Source: Ideonella aquatica (GTDB taxonomy: Bacteria; Pseudomonadota; Gammaproteobacteria; Burkholderiales; Burkholderiaceae_C). Taken from it: 64,000 bases of DNA. The DNA is taken from NCBI RefSeq assembly GCF_018069755.1, contig NZ_JAGQDE010000002.1, positions 1-64,000 on the forward strand. Direction: 5' to 3'. The notes below the pieces were generated by a model. The model did not search any database, was not told the DNA's origin, and was given only the letters and a program-made list of their open reading frames with translations. The position numbers and the translations under genes are program-made. Below are positions 34,701-41,740 of this stretch, piece after piece; the stretch's first letter is position 1; each line of letters opens with the position of its first letter.

Positions 34701-35711
34701 GCTGAAGTCGAACTGGGTGGCGCTGGCCAGCGCGGTCTCGATGTCGGCGCGGCTGCTGGTGTAGGACAGGTCGCCGACCAGGGTGTGGCTGGCGTCATAG
34801 GCCAGCAGCCGGGTGACGCCGGTGTCGGAGTTGTAGATGCCGCCCATGTGCAGCGTGTCGCTGTCGGCGCCGCCATCGACGCTGCCCCAGGCCTGGGTGA
34901 TGGTGTCGTCGCCGCTGCCGGTGTCGACCGTGCCCTGGTCGACGGCCACCCAGTCGTGGCCAGCGCCGGTGACCAGGTCATCGGTGGACGAGCCATTGCC
35001 GCGGTTGTCGATCGTGTCGTTGCCGCTGCCGGTGCGCAGGATCAGGCGCTCGACGCCAGCGATCTGGATGCCATGGACGGTCTGCGTCAGGCTCGGTGTG
35101 TTGACCCAGGTGATGTCGGTGCTGGCACTGGACCAGTCGGCATAGAAGCTGTCGAAGCCGCCGCGGCCATCAAAGGCATAGCCCTTGCTGCCGCGCGCCA
35201 GCAGCAGGTCCTGGGTGTCACTGCCGGTGATCTGAAAGTGCTCCACGCCCTCCACCGCGTGCTGGAGCGTCCAGGCGCCGCTGGTCCAGCGGATGAACTC
35301 GAAGCGCGCACCGGCGGCATTGGCGGCCTCGATCGTGGCGCGATCCGACTGCCAGCTCAGATCGGCGATCGCGTCACCGGCGCCGTCACGGACCACCAGC
35401 CGGGTATAGCCGGTGTCGGAGTTGGCCAGCGCCAGGCCCGCCAGGTCGTCGCCTGACTCATCCTGGATCAGCACGCTGCTGGCCGTGGTGGTCATGTATT
35501 CGTCGTCACCGCTGCCGCCCAGCAGCACGTCGTAGCCCTGGCTGGACAGCAGGGTGTCGTTGCCGCCCAGGCCCCAGACCACATCGTTGCCCGCTGTGTC
35601 GCCCAGGAAGTCGTCGTCTTCGGTGCCGACGACGTTGTCCAGCGGGCCCAGTGGGTTGGCGCCGAAGAGGCCGACGTCGTCGGTCAGCCAGGGGAAGCGG
35701 ATGCTGCGCAT
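31755..35711 (-). CDS. Large RTX-type repeat protein, probably type I secreted
   Basis: 1318 residues, no signal peptide. AAGGAG sits eight bases before the ATG. Residues about 70-980 are five copies of a module of about 196 residues (GFERLILRTGSGNDTIDNRG, then TVDTGSGDDTIxQAWGSVDGGADSDTL, then YNSDTGVTRLLAYDASHTLV). The middle copies are almost identical and the outer two more diverged. After about 1000 come classical glycine-Asp nonapeptides (GGVGADTLRGGADNDRLIGG), which bind calcium and fold outside the cell. A C-terminal tail with an acidic, hydrophobic ending (ENFRLTASGG) likely holds the type I secretion signal. No enzymatic domain is visible, so an adhesin, matrix or surface-layer role is more likely than a toxin. 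No T1SS ABC/MFP/TolC genes are in the window. A small secreted protein is divergent from it. Confidence 0.85.
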   Translation of the reverse strand: MRSIRFPWLTDDVGLFGANPLGPLDNVVGTEDDDFLGDTAGNDVVWGLGGNDTLLSSQGYDVLLGGSGDDEYMTTTASSVLIQDESGDDLAGLALANSDTGYTRLVVRDGAGDAIADLSWQSDRATIEAANAAGARFEFIRWTSGAWTLQHAVEGVEHFQITGSDTQDLLLARGSKGYAFDGRGGFDSFYADWSSASTDITWVNTPSLTQTVHGIQIAGVERLILRTGSGNDTIDNRGNGSSTDDLVTGAGHDWVAVDQGTVDTGSGDDTITQAWGSVDGGADSDTLHMGGIYNSDTGVTRLLAYDASHTLVGDLSYTSSRADIETALASATQFDFSSWWSGGWRTQLHTANIEHWTISGSQTADLIVARGNGDSYAGNGGFDSFYADWSGASSDISWVNTPASTQTINGISVSGFERLILRTGSGDDTIDNRGNGSGTDDLVTGAGNDWVALDQGTVDTGSGDDTISQAWGSVDGGADSDTLHMGGIYNSDTGVTRLLAYDASHTLVGDLSYTSSRADIETALASATQFDFSSWWSGGWRTQLHTANIEHWTISGSQTADLIVARGNGDSYAGNGGFDSFYADWSSASSDITWVNTPASTQTVNGISVAGFERLILRTGSGNDTIDNRGNGSSTDDLVTGAGHDWVAVDQGTVDTGSGDDTITQAWGSVDGGADSDTLHMGGIYNSDTGVTRLLAYDASHTLVGDLSYTSSRADIETALASATQFDFSSWWSGGWRTQLHTANIEHWTISGSQTADLIVARGNGDSYAGNGGFDSFYADWSSASTDITWVNTPASTQTVNGISVSGFERLILRTGSGNDTIDNRGNGSSTDDLVTGAGHDWVAVDQGTVDTGSGDDTITQAWGSVDGGADSDTLTIASLYNSDTGYTRLLAYDASGTLLGDLNHTSSRATIATALASATQFDFVSWWSSSWRTQLHAANIEQWSITGSATNDLIVARGESGDYLGGGGVDTFYADWSASSSAITLGSVGALTDVHWDGFERSLITGSAWGDQLDLAANTGSDDVLAGQGNDTISGIGAGDTVAGGTGDDVYRVTDSSAVLVELAGAGHDEVWSSVSFALGLNLETLRLLGSDAIDGIGNARDNLMIGNIGDNLLRGRVGNDLLLGEAGSDVLQGGVGADTLRGGADNDRLIGGAGVDRFVLEADATANGLDKLLDVQAGLGGDVVDLSAFFGPAGATALDGNPGGGTSLDALTLPLTLSGQHLFAVAGDFGSDGPSAKELATLLQGTRVDDGSHQAILVQDLLSGQGHLFFVEERADDGNTRLQAPELHEVALLTLDAGLPSTALWAENFRLTASGG
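33073..35140 (-). repeat. Near-identical 588-bp tandem repeats within the RTX gene
   Basis: The sequence repeats with an exact period of 588 bases (for example the block beginning at 33661 recurs at 34249 and 34837, and in a more diverged form at 33073). Neighbouring copies differ at only a handful of positions. Diverged copies flank the array on both sides. This indicates recent duplication or gene conversion; copy number may vary and short-read assembly could collapse it. Confidence 0.9.
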
Positions 35712-35766
35712 GGTGGGAACTCCTTGTGACGGGATACGCAGTGCGCCGTGATGGCGCGGCTCAGCC

Positions 35767-35782
35767 CCCCCTAGTTCAAACC
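35767..35782. promoter_or_regulatory. CCCCCTAG motif between the RTX gene and small secreted gene A
   Basis: CCCCCTAGTTCAAACC lies in the 211-base divergent spacer, 56 bases from the RTX start and about 140 bases from the small gene. A second motif, CAGTCCCCCTCGT, starts at 35805. The region upstream of the paralogous small gene at 38564 has the same two elements about 40 bases apart. A common regulator is inferred. Confidence 0.45.
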
Positions 35783-35922
35783 ACGCACGGCCTTCAGCGG
35801 CGGGCAGTCCCCCTCGTCCGGGGTCTTGCCGCTGGCCTGGCCTGGACCCAGACTGTCAGCGGCACTGGGGCGACGCGCGGCGCGGCGCAGTGCCCCCACA
35901 CCGACCCCAAGGAGTACCGACG

Positions 35923-36420
35923 ATGTTCCAGTCCACGCTGTCCCTGATCGCCGCCGCTGCGGCCGTCCTGCTGAGTCAGTCCGTGCAGGCCGGCGCCGAT
36001 GCCGCCAGCACCAGCCAGGGCGCACAACCCCAAGCCTTCAGTGCGGCACTGAAGCTGCAAAAGACCTACTTTGAGGCGGGCAACGGCTTCGGTTCTGCGC
36101 TGCCTGCGGGTTCCAGTCCCTATGGCAGCACCCATACCATCAACTGCACCGTGACCGCGGGCTGCTTCGTCATCGTCCATACCAATGTGCAAGTGGCTGG
36201 CGGGGCCAGTGTCAACCCGTCGGCCATCCAGGTCTTGGTGGACGGCGTGGTGTTCGACGGGCCCTACAACACCCCGGTGTCGACCACCAGTTACACCGTG
36301 ATGAACTACCAGACCGGCTTCCCGCTGACCACTGGCACCCACACGGTGAGCGTTGCGGTGTATGCCTCGAGAGCCACCACGCTGCACCGCTACAACACCG
36401 AGATCAAGCTCTACCGGTGA
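35923..36420 (+). CDS. Small secreted protein A (paralogue of the gene at 38564)
   Basis: 165 residues with a signal peptide (MFQSTLSLIAAAAAVLLSQS, cleavage after about VQA). The start is supported by AAGGAG about eight bases upstream. The mature protein is rich in Thr, Ser, Val and short beta-strand patterns, with one Cys pair (TINCTVTAGCFVIV) and a C-terminal strand RYNTEIKLYR. It shares its layout with the product at 38564: the phrase YGSTxTxNCT-TxGC, a TTGTHTV segment and the ending NTEIKLY. I do not recognise the family. It may be a subunit or extracellular matrix protein. The divergent neighbour is the RTX protein. Confidence 0.75.
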   Translation: MFQSTLSLIAAAAAVLLSQSVQAGADAASTSQGAQPQAFSAALKLQKTYFEAGNGFGSALPAGSSPYGSTHTINCTVTAGCFVIVHTNVQVAGGASVNPSAIQVLVDGVVFDGPYNTPVSTTSYTVMNYQTGFPLTTGTHTVSVAVYASRATTLHRYNTEIKLYR

Positions 36421-36455
36421 CCTGCCCGATGGCGTGATTCACGCAGCCTGAAAGC

Positions 36456-36481
36456 ACACGGCGCCCCGCGGGGCGCCGTGT
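36456..36481. terminator. Bidirectional terminator palindrome
   Basis: A 26-bp perfect palindrome (ACACGGCGCCCCG and its complement) lies between the convergent small secreted gene A and the S15 peptidase gene. Downstream bases are TCTGTG on the plus strand and GCTTTC on the minus strand, so it probably terminates both. Confidence 0.7.
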
Positions 36482-36503
36482 CTGTGTCAGCCGATCTGAT
36501 CGC

Positions 36504-38288
36504 TCAGCGGCTGCCCTCGATGAACTCGCGGATGAACTCGTCGCGACTGAGCTGGCGCCGCGGCGATTCGATCGTGGTGGTTGTGATCGGCTTGACTGCC
36601 TTGGCCGCGGACAGATCGCTCAGGCTGCCCAGCAGCGGCATCGTCACCGAGGACTTCTTGGTGTCCACCGTCACCGTCACCGGCTGGTAGCCGATCAGCG
36701 GGTTGGGCTGCTCGGCACTGAACACAATGCCCAGGTTGTGGCCGGTCGCAAAGATGCGGTCGTCGGTGTTGAGGGTCCAGCTGAGGGTGTACCACTCGCC
36801 CGGCACCAGGTCCTTCTTGACCGACAGCGACTTGTAGTGGCCCACATCGGCCATGGTGCGCGTGACCACATAGGCCGAGCTGCCGTTGTAGTCGACCACA
36901 CGGGCCTGCAGGCCGGCCACGGGCTTGTCGACCTTGACGCGCAGCGTGACGGTGGTGGTGCCGGCCAGGCGCAGCGGGGCGCCCAGCGCACTGGACAGGA
37001 ACACCAGCCGGTCGCCACGCACCTGCGTCGGGTTGCCGACGATGCTGTCGCTCGAATAGGCCGCGGCCTGCGTGAAACTGAGGTAGCGCTGCGCCGTGCC
37101 CGACGTGGCTGACGCCGTGCTCAGCGCCGGGGCCAGGCGCGCCAGCGGGGAGCTCAGCTTGAGCGTCTGCATGGTCGTGCCTTCGGGCGGCCAGGTGGCG
37201 TCGGTCGACCAGCTGCCGTTCTCGCGCTGGATGATGGCCTGCGGTGCGGTGGGAATGCCGTTGTCCAGGCCCTGCAGGTAGTGGTCGAACCAGGCCAGCA
37301 GCGGCGTGGTGTAGCTGCTGCCGTAGGAGTAGTAGGGCTCGACATGCTGGCCCTGGTGCAGGAACAGGCGACGCGCCACGCCATGGCGCGCCAGTTCATC
37401 CCACCACAGGCCGAACTGGCCGGTCTTGACGTTCTCGTCGGTCAGGCCGTGCACCACGAAGACGCTGGCGGTGATCTTGGAGGCATCCAGCCGGTAGTCG
37501 CGCGCGGCCCACCACTTGTTGTAGCTGCCGCTGGTGTCGTCCGACCTGGTTTGCAGCTTGGGTGTCAGCGCACTGCAGCTGGGGTGGTCGAAATTGCTGA
37601 CGTACTCATGCAGGAACTGCACGTGCTCGGTGTAGTACGGAATGCCGTGGCTGCGGGTGTAGTCGTACCAGCTGGAGATGGCCGCCACCGGGACGATGGT
37701 CTTCAGCCCCTCGACGCCGGTGGCAGCCACCGCATTGGCGATGGTGCCGTCCCAGCTCACGCCGATCATGCCGGATTGGCCATTGGTCCACAGCGTGGCG
37801 TCGGCGGTGCTGCCGTCCAGGTAGCGCCCCACGGCGCGGCCGTTGGCCCAGTCGATCACGGCCTTGGTGCCCAGGACTTCGTAGTCACCGCCGACGTCGT
37901 CGCAGCCGGTGGAAAAGTCCGTGCCGGGCAAGGCCACGGTGGCGACCGCATAGCCGCGGGTGGAGAAGTAGGCGGGCTCCCAGGCGGCCCGGTTGTTCTT
38001 GAAGTAGTACGGCGAGGCGTGGATGACCAAGGGCAGGCGCACGCCGGGCGCGGTGTCGGGACGGGTGACCTCGACCCGGATGGTGTCGACCACACCGTCC
38101 TTGTCGCGATCAAAACCGGTGTCGACCAGCACCGTTTCCTTGATCGCATTGGCGAAGAAGGGCACGGTGCGCTGGCCCTGCACCCAGGGGCGGTCGGTGG
38201 CCTGCGCCAGCATCGGCACGGCCACGGCAGCGGCCAGACAGACAGACTTCAGGCGCGTCTGGCGCCAGGACGAACAGATCAACATCAA
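36504..38288 (-). CDS. Secreted S15/CocE-family peptidase (Xaa-Pro dipeptidyl-peptidase-like)
   Basis: 594 residues with a signal peptide (SVCLAAAVAVPMLAQA). The alpha/beta-hydrolase core shows the nucleophile elbow GMIGVSWDGTIANAVA (Ser in GVSWDG), a charge-relay Asp probably in VVHGLTDENVKTGQ and the His in LHQGQHVEPYY. A C-terminal jelly-roll domain, typical of X-Pro dipeptidyl-peptidase and cocaine-esterase families, begins near residue 390 (APLRLAGTTTVTLRVKVDKP). It likely removes Xaa-Pro dipeptides from, or hydrolyses esters or amides in, extracellular substrates. The early segment GFDRDKDGVVDTIRVEVTRP is a family hallmark. It is divergent from small secreted gene B. Confidence 0.85.
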   Translation of the reverse strand: MMLICSSWRQTRLKSVCLAAAVAVPMLAQATDRPWVQGQRTVPFFANAIKETVLVDTGFDRDKDGVVDTIRVEVTRPDTAPGVRLPLVIHASPYYFKNNRAAWEPAYFSTRGYAVATVALPGTDFSTGCDDVGGDYEVLGTKAVIDWANGRAVGRYLDGSTADATLWTNGQSGMIGVSWDGTIANAVAATGVEGLKTIVPVAAISSWYDYTRSHGIPYYTEHVQFLHEYVSNFDHPSCSALTPKLQTRSDDTSGSYNKWWAARDYRLDASKITASVFVVHGLTDENVKTGQFGLWWDELARHGVARRLFLHQGQHVEPYYSYGSSYTTPLLAWFDHYLQGLDNGIPTAPQAIIQRENGSWSTDATWPPEGTTMQTLKLSSPLARLAPALSTASATSGTAQRYLSFTQAAAYSSDSIVGNPTQVRGDRLVFLSSALGAPLRLAGTTTVTLRVKVDKPVAGLQARVVDYNGSSAYVVTRTMADVGHYKSLSVKKDLVPGEWYTLSWTLNTDDRIFATGHNLGIVFSAEQPNPLIGYQPVTVTVDTKKSSVTMPLLGSLSDLSAAKAVKPITTTTIESPRRQLSRDEFIREFIEGSR

Positions 38289-38389
38289 GGGCTCTCCTCA
38301 CTGAGCGTTCGAGGGTATCAGCCGGACCCAGGCCCGGCGAGAGGGCAAGCACCGCCGCATGCTCGTGACCGGCGAGTTGATCCATCGAT

Positions 38390-38406
38390 CCCCCTAGCTT
38401 GAGGCC
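38390..38406. promoter_or_regulatory. CCCCCTAG motif between the S15 peptidase and small secreted gene B
   Basis: CCCCCTAGCTTGAGGCC lies in the 275-base divergent spacer, about 158 bases before gene B and 102 bases from the peptidase start. A second element, CACTCCCCCTGTCT, begins at 38430. Order and spacing match the arrangement at 35767/35805. A shared operator is inferred. Confidence 0.45.
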
Positions 38407-38563
38407 GGCGCGCACCCCTGCGCAGGCCGCACTCCCCCTGTCTGTGGCCTTGTTGATGCCGCCGTCGAGGTCGACACTGACCCCTGCAGGTTCAGCGGCC
38501 CACCCGCACCGTTCGGCAGACAAGGCCGCAGTGCCTGCACCTACCCATTCACAGGAGTACCCC

Positions 38564-39070
38564 ATGCTGCGTTCGAAGACCACGATCACCGCCCTGGCTG
38601 CCACCGCGCTGCTGTCCTTGTCCTCGCTGGCTCTGGCCGGTGCGGGCGTCGAGAAGGCCAAGGCCCAGCCTGAGGCCTTCACCACGCCGATGAAGCTGCT
38701 GAAGGTGAACCACGAAGTGGGCAGCGCCGGCGGCACCGCGATCCCGGCGGCCACGATCACCCAGTACGGCAGCACGCTGACCGTCAATTGCACCGCCACC
38801 GGTGGCTGCTATGTGCTGGTGGATGCCGAAGCGCAGGTCTCGCCCACGGCCACCGAGGCCTCGACGGCGCTGTGCATCCGCGTTGATGGCGTCAGCACCG
38901 ACAACTGCCCGTTCCTGACCCGCACCTCGACCACCGGCTTCACCAGCTTCAACCACCGCGGTGGCGTGTCGGTGACCACCGGCACCCACACCGTGACCAC
39001 GCACGTCTACACCGGCGTGGCCAGCCAGCTGTACAACTTCAACACCGAAGTCAAGCTGCTGAAGAAGTGA
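38564..39070 (+). CDS. Small secreted protein B (paralogue of the gene at 35923)
   Basis: 168 residues with a signal peptide (TALAATALLSLSSLALAGAG). The start is backed by AGGAGTACCCC before the ATG, the same ribosome-binding segment as in gene A. The mature part matches the gene A product in layout: an initial PEAFTTPMKLLK (A has PQAFSAALKLQK), YGSTLTVNCTATGGCYVLV, TTGTHTVTTHVYTG, and the ending YNFNTEVKLLKK. There are four Cys, probably two disulfides, against two in A. No family is recognised. Paralogy plus similar upstream sequence suggests duplication of the whole gene with its control region. Two hairpins follow. Confidence 0.75.
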   Translation: MLRSKTTITALAATALLSLSSLALAGAGVEKAKAQPEAFTTPMKLLKVNHEVGSAGGTAIPAATITQYGSTLTVNCTATGGCYVLVDAEAQVSPTATEASTALCIRVDGVSTDNCPFLTRTSTTGFTSFNHRGGVSVTTGTHTVTTHVYTGVASQLYNFNTEVKLLKK

Positions 39071-39075
39071 TCGGC

Positions 39076-39096
39076 GCGGGGCCCCTGAGGCCCCGC
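39076..39096 (+). terminator. Terminator hairpin after small secreted gene B
   Basis: GCGGGGCC pairs with GGCCCCGC around a five-base loop, starting six bases past the stop. No strong U-tract follows. Confidence 0.6.
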
Positions 39097-39105
39097 TCCA
39101 TCCCT

Positions 39106-39125
39106 GCGGCGCCTGCGGGCGCCGC
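39106..39125 (-). terminator. Terminator hairpin after cphA1
   Basis: GCGGCGCC pairs with GGCGCCGC around TGCG, 18 bases beyond the minus-strand cphA1 stop. Together with the preceding hairpin it separates two convergent transcripts. Confidence 0.5.
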
Positions 39126-39143
39126 GTTCGTCTCAGCCCGGCA

Positions 39144-41708
39144 TCAGGCCTCGGCGCAGCGCCGGGCCAGGTGGGCCAGCGCCTCCTCGACCTGATCCAC
39201 CAGCACCAGGCACAGATCGCCTGGTTGGAGCCGCGCCAGCGCGGTGTCGATGGCGACGAATTCACCCCGGATCTCGTCGACCCGCGTGGTGCGCGCCGCG
39301 CCCTGCAGGCCCTGGCGCAGCAGGCCCAGCACCTCGCCGTCCTCGCGGCCGCGCTGGCAGGCGTCCTGGTACAGGATGACCTCGTCGAAGGCGGCGCCCA
39401 GGATCTGGGTCTGCTCGCGGATGTCCTCGTCGCGGCGATCGCCCGCCCCACTGATCACCACGCTGCGGCGCTGCGCCGGCATGGCCTCCACCGCCGCGAC
39501 CAGCGCGCGCATCGCATCCGGGTTGTGGCCGTAGTCGGCAATCAGCGTGGCGCCCTTGAAGTCCATCACATTGAAGCGGCCCGGCGCGCCGTCCAGGTCG
39601 TTGACGAAGCTGGACAGCCCGGCGCGGATCGCGTCCCAGTGCAGGCCGGCGCCCCAGGCAGCGGCGGTGGCGGCCATCGCGTTCTCGACCTGGAAGCCGA
39701 TCGTGCCGTGGCGGGTCAGCGGAATGTCGCGCAGCGCAATCGCCTCGCGCGCGCTGCCCTCGGCGGCCACGAGGTGGCCGTCGTCGATGTAGACACAGCG
39801 TTGGCCCTGCGCGCGGTGGGTGGCCAGCACCGGGTGATGGCGGTCGGCCGAGAAGTAGATGACGCCGCCCGGGCACTCGGGTGCCATCGCCACGCAGTGC
39901 GGGTCGGTGGCGTTGAGCACCGCAAAGCCGCTGGGCGCCACGTTCTGCACGATCACCCGCTTGAGCACCGCCAGGTCTTCCACCGTGGTGATGTAGTTCA
40001 GGCCCAGGTGGTCGCCGGCGCCGATGTTGGTGACCACCGCCACCTGGCAGCGGTCGAAGCCCAGGCCCTCGCGCAGCACGCCGCCGCGCGCGGTCTCGAA
40101 CACCGCGGCATCCACATCGGGGTGCATCAGCACGTTGCGCGCGCTCTTCGGGCCCGAGCAGTCGCCCGAGTCGATCTGGCGGCCGTTGACATGCACGCCG
40201 TCGGTGTTGGTCATGCCCACGCGCAGGCCGCTGGCGGCGAACAGGTGGGTGATCAGGCGCGCGGTGGTCGTCTTGCCGTTGGTGCCGGTGACGGCCACCA
40301 CCGGGATGCGGCCGTCCTCGCCGGGCGGGTAGAGGTGGTTGATGATCGCCTCGCCCACCGCGCGGCCCTTGCCGAAGGAGGGCGACAGGTGCATGCGCAG
40401 GCCCGGCGCGGCGTTCACCTCGACGATGCCGCCGCTTTGCTCTTCCAGCGGGCGGATCACGCTCTCGCACACCACGTCGACGCCGCAGATGTCCAGGCCG
40501 ATCATCTGCGCCGCCGCCACCGCGCGCGCCGCCACCTCGGGGTGGACGTCGTCGGTCACATCGGTGGCGGTGCCGCCGGTGGACAGGTTGGCGTTGTTGC
40601 GCAGGATCACGCGCTGGCCCTTGGCCGGCACCGATTCGGGCGTCAGGCCCTGGATCTCCAGGCGCGCCACCGCGATGTCATCAAAGCGGATCTTGGTCAG
40701 CGAGGTGGCGTGGCCGTCGCCGCGGCGCGGATCGGCATTGACCTGCTCGACCAGCTGGCGCACCGTGTGCTCGCCGTCGCCGATCACCAGCGGCGGGTCG
40801 CGCCGCGCGGCGGCCACCAGCTTGTGGCCCACCACCAGCAGGCGGTAGTCGCTGCCGGGCAGGAACTTCTCGACCATCGGTTGGCCGATCTCCTCGGCCA
40901 CGCGGTAGGCCAGCGCCAGATGCTCGCGGCTGACGATGTTGACGGTCACGCCCTTGCCCTGGTTGCCGTCCTGCGGCTTGACCACCACTGGCAGGCCGAT
41001 CTCCTGCGCCACCTCCCAGGCCTCGTCGACCGAGTCGACCGGGCGCCCCAGCGGCACCGGCACGCCGGCAGCGCGCAGCAGGGTCTTGGTCAGGTCCTTG
41101 TCCTGCGCGATGGATTCGCTGACCGCGCTGGTGGAGTCGACCTCGGCGGCCCAGATGCGGCGCTGCTTGCTGCCCCAGCCGAACTGCACCAGGCTGCCCT
41201 GGGTCAGGCGGCGGTGGGGGATGCCGCGGGCCAGGCCGGCGTTGACGATCGAGCCGGTGGACGGGCCCAGGCGGACGTCCTCGTCCAGCTCGCGCAGCGC
41301 GGCGATGGTGGCGGTGGCATCAAAAGCGCCATCGGGCGCCAGCGCGGCCTGGATCAGGGCCTCGGCGGCGGCCAGCGCGCGGCGGCCCACGTCTTCCTCG
41401 GTGTACTCGACCACCACCTGGTAGATGCCGTCCTCGACGGTGGCGGTGGTGCGGCTGAAGGTCACCGGGCAGCCAGCCTGCGACTGCAGCGCCAGCGTGG
41501 CGGCTTCCAGCACATGGGCCAGCGTGACCTGGGCGGGCTGGCGACGCAGGCCGCCCAGGCCGGGGAAGAGGGCGCGCAGGCGGTCCTCGAAGCCCGGCAG
41601 CGTGGTCAGCGCGCGCTCGTCGGGCGTGCAGGCGACGATGGCCTCGACGGCGGTGTGGCGGCTCCAGAGGTTCGGGCCGCGCAGGGCCCGGATGCGGGAG
41701 ATGTCCAT
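39144..41708 (-). CDS. cphA1: Cyanophycin synthetase CphA1
   Basis: 854 residues, close to cyanobacterial CphA (about 870). The enzyme polymerises Asp and Arg into cyanophycin using two ATP-grasp/ligase sites. The N-terminal domain begins IRALRGPNLWSRHTAVEA. The ATP-grasp module (LPVVVKPQDGNQGKGVTVNI, later GIVEVNAAPGLRMHL) adds Asp. The Mur-ligase-like C-terminal module has an intact P-loop (VAVTGTNGKTTTARL) and adds Arg. The ATG at 41708 fits the family N-terminus. It lies 32 bases after the cphA2-type gene on the same strand, so the two form an operon. Cyanophycin is a cytoplasmic nitrogen and carbon reserve. Confidence 0.95.
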   Translation of the reverse strand: MDISRIRALRGPNLWSRHTAVEAIVACTPDERALTTLPGFEDRLRALFPGLGGLRRQPAQVTLAHVLEAATLALQSQAGCPVTFSRTTATVEDGIYQVVVEYTEEDVGRRALAAAEALIQAALAPDGAFDATATIAALRELDEDVRLGPSTGSIVNAGLARGIPHRRLTQGSLVQFGWGSKQRRIWAAEVDSTSAVSESIAQDKDLTKTLLRAAGVPVPLGRPVDSVDEAWEVAQEIGLPVVVKPQDGNQGKGVTVNIVSREHLALAYRVAEEIGQPMVEKFLPGSDYRLLVVGHKLVAAARRDPPLVIGDGEHTVRQLVEQVNADPRRGDGHATSLTKIRFDDIAVARLEIQGLTPESVPAKGQRVILRNNANLSTGGTATDVTDDVHPEVAARAVAAAQMIGLDICGVDVVCESVIRPLEEQSGGIVEVNAAPGLRMHLSPSFGKGRAVGEAIINHLYPPGEDGRIPVVAVTGTNGKTTTARLITHLFAASGLRVGMTNTDGVHVNGRQIDSGDCSGPKSARNVLMHPDVDAAVFETARGGVLREGLGFDRCQVAVVTNIGAGDHLGLNYITTVEDLAVLKRVIVQNVAPSGFAVLNATDPHCVAMAPECPGGVIYFSADRHHPVLATHRAQGQRCVYIDDGHLVAAEGSAREAIALRDIPLTRHGTIGFQVENAMAATAAAWGAGLHWDAIRAGLSSFVNDLDGAPGRFNVMDFKGATLIADYGHNPDAMRALVAAVEAMPAQRRSVVISGAGDRRDEDIREQTQILGAAFDEVILYQDACQRGREDGEVLGLLRQGLQGAARTTRVDEIRGEFVAIDTALARLQPGDLCLVLVDQVEEALAHLARRCAEA

Positions 41709-41740
41709 GGTTCGACTTCTTGGGGGCGGGTCGTGTGGGG

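Noticed and set aside
33073-35140. 588-bp repeats considered as a mobile element or CRISPR-like structure
   Set aside because: They are in-frame modules of one protein, with no terminal inverted repeats or transposase.
31842-35456. A 1204-residue plus-strand frame opposite the RTX gene
   Set aside because: It repeats with the same 588-bp period because it is the complement of the RTX repeats. It has no start context or recognisable domain; the minus strand has RTX motifs, a strong ribosome-binding site and a proper start.
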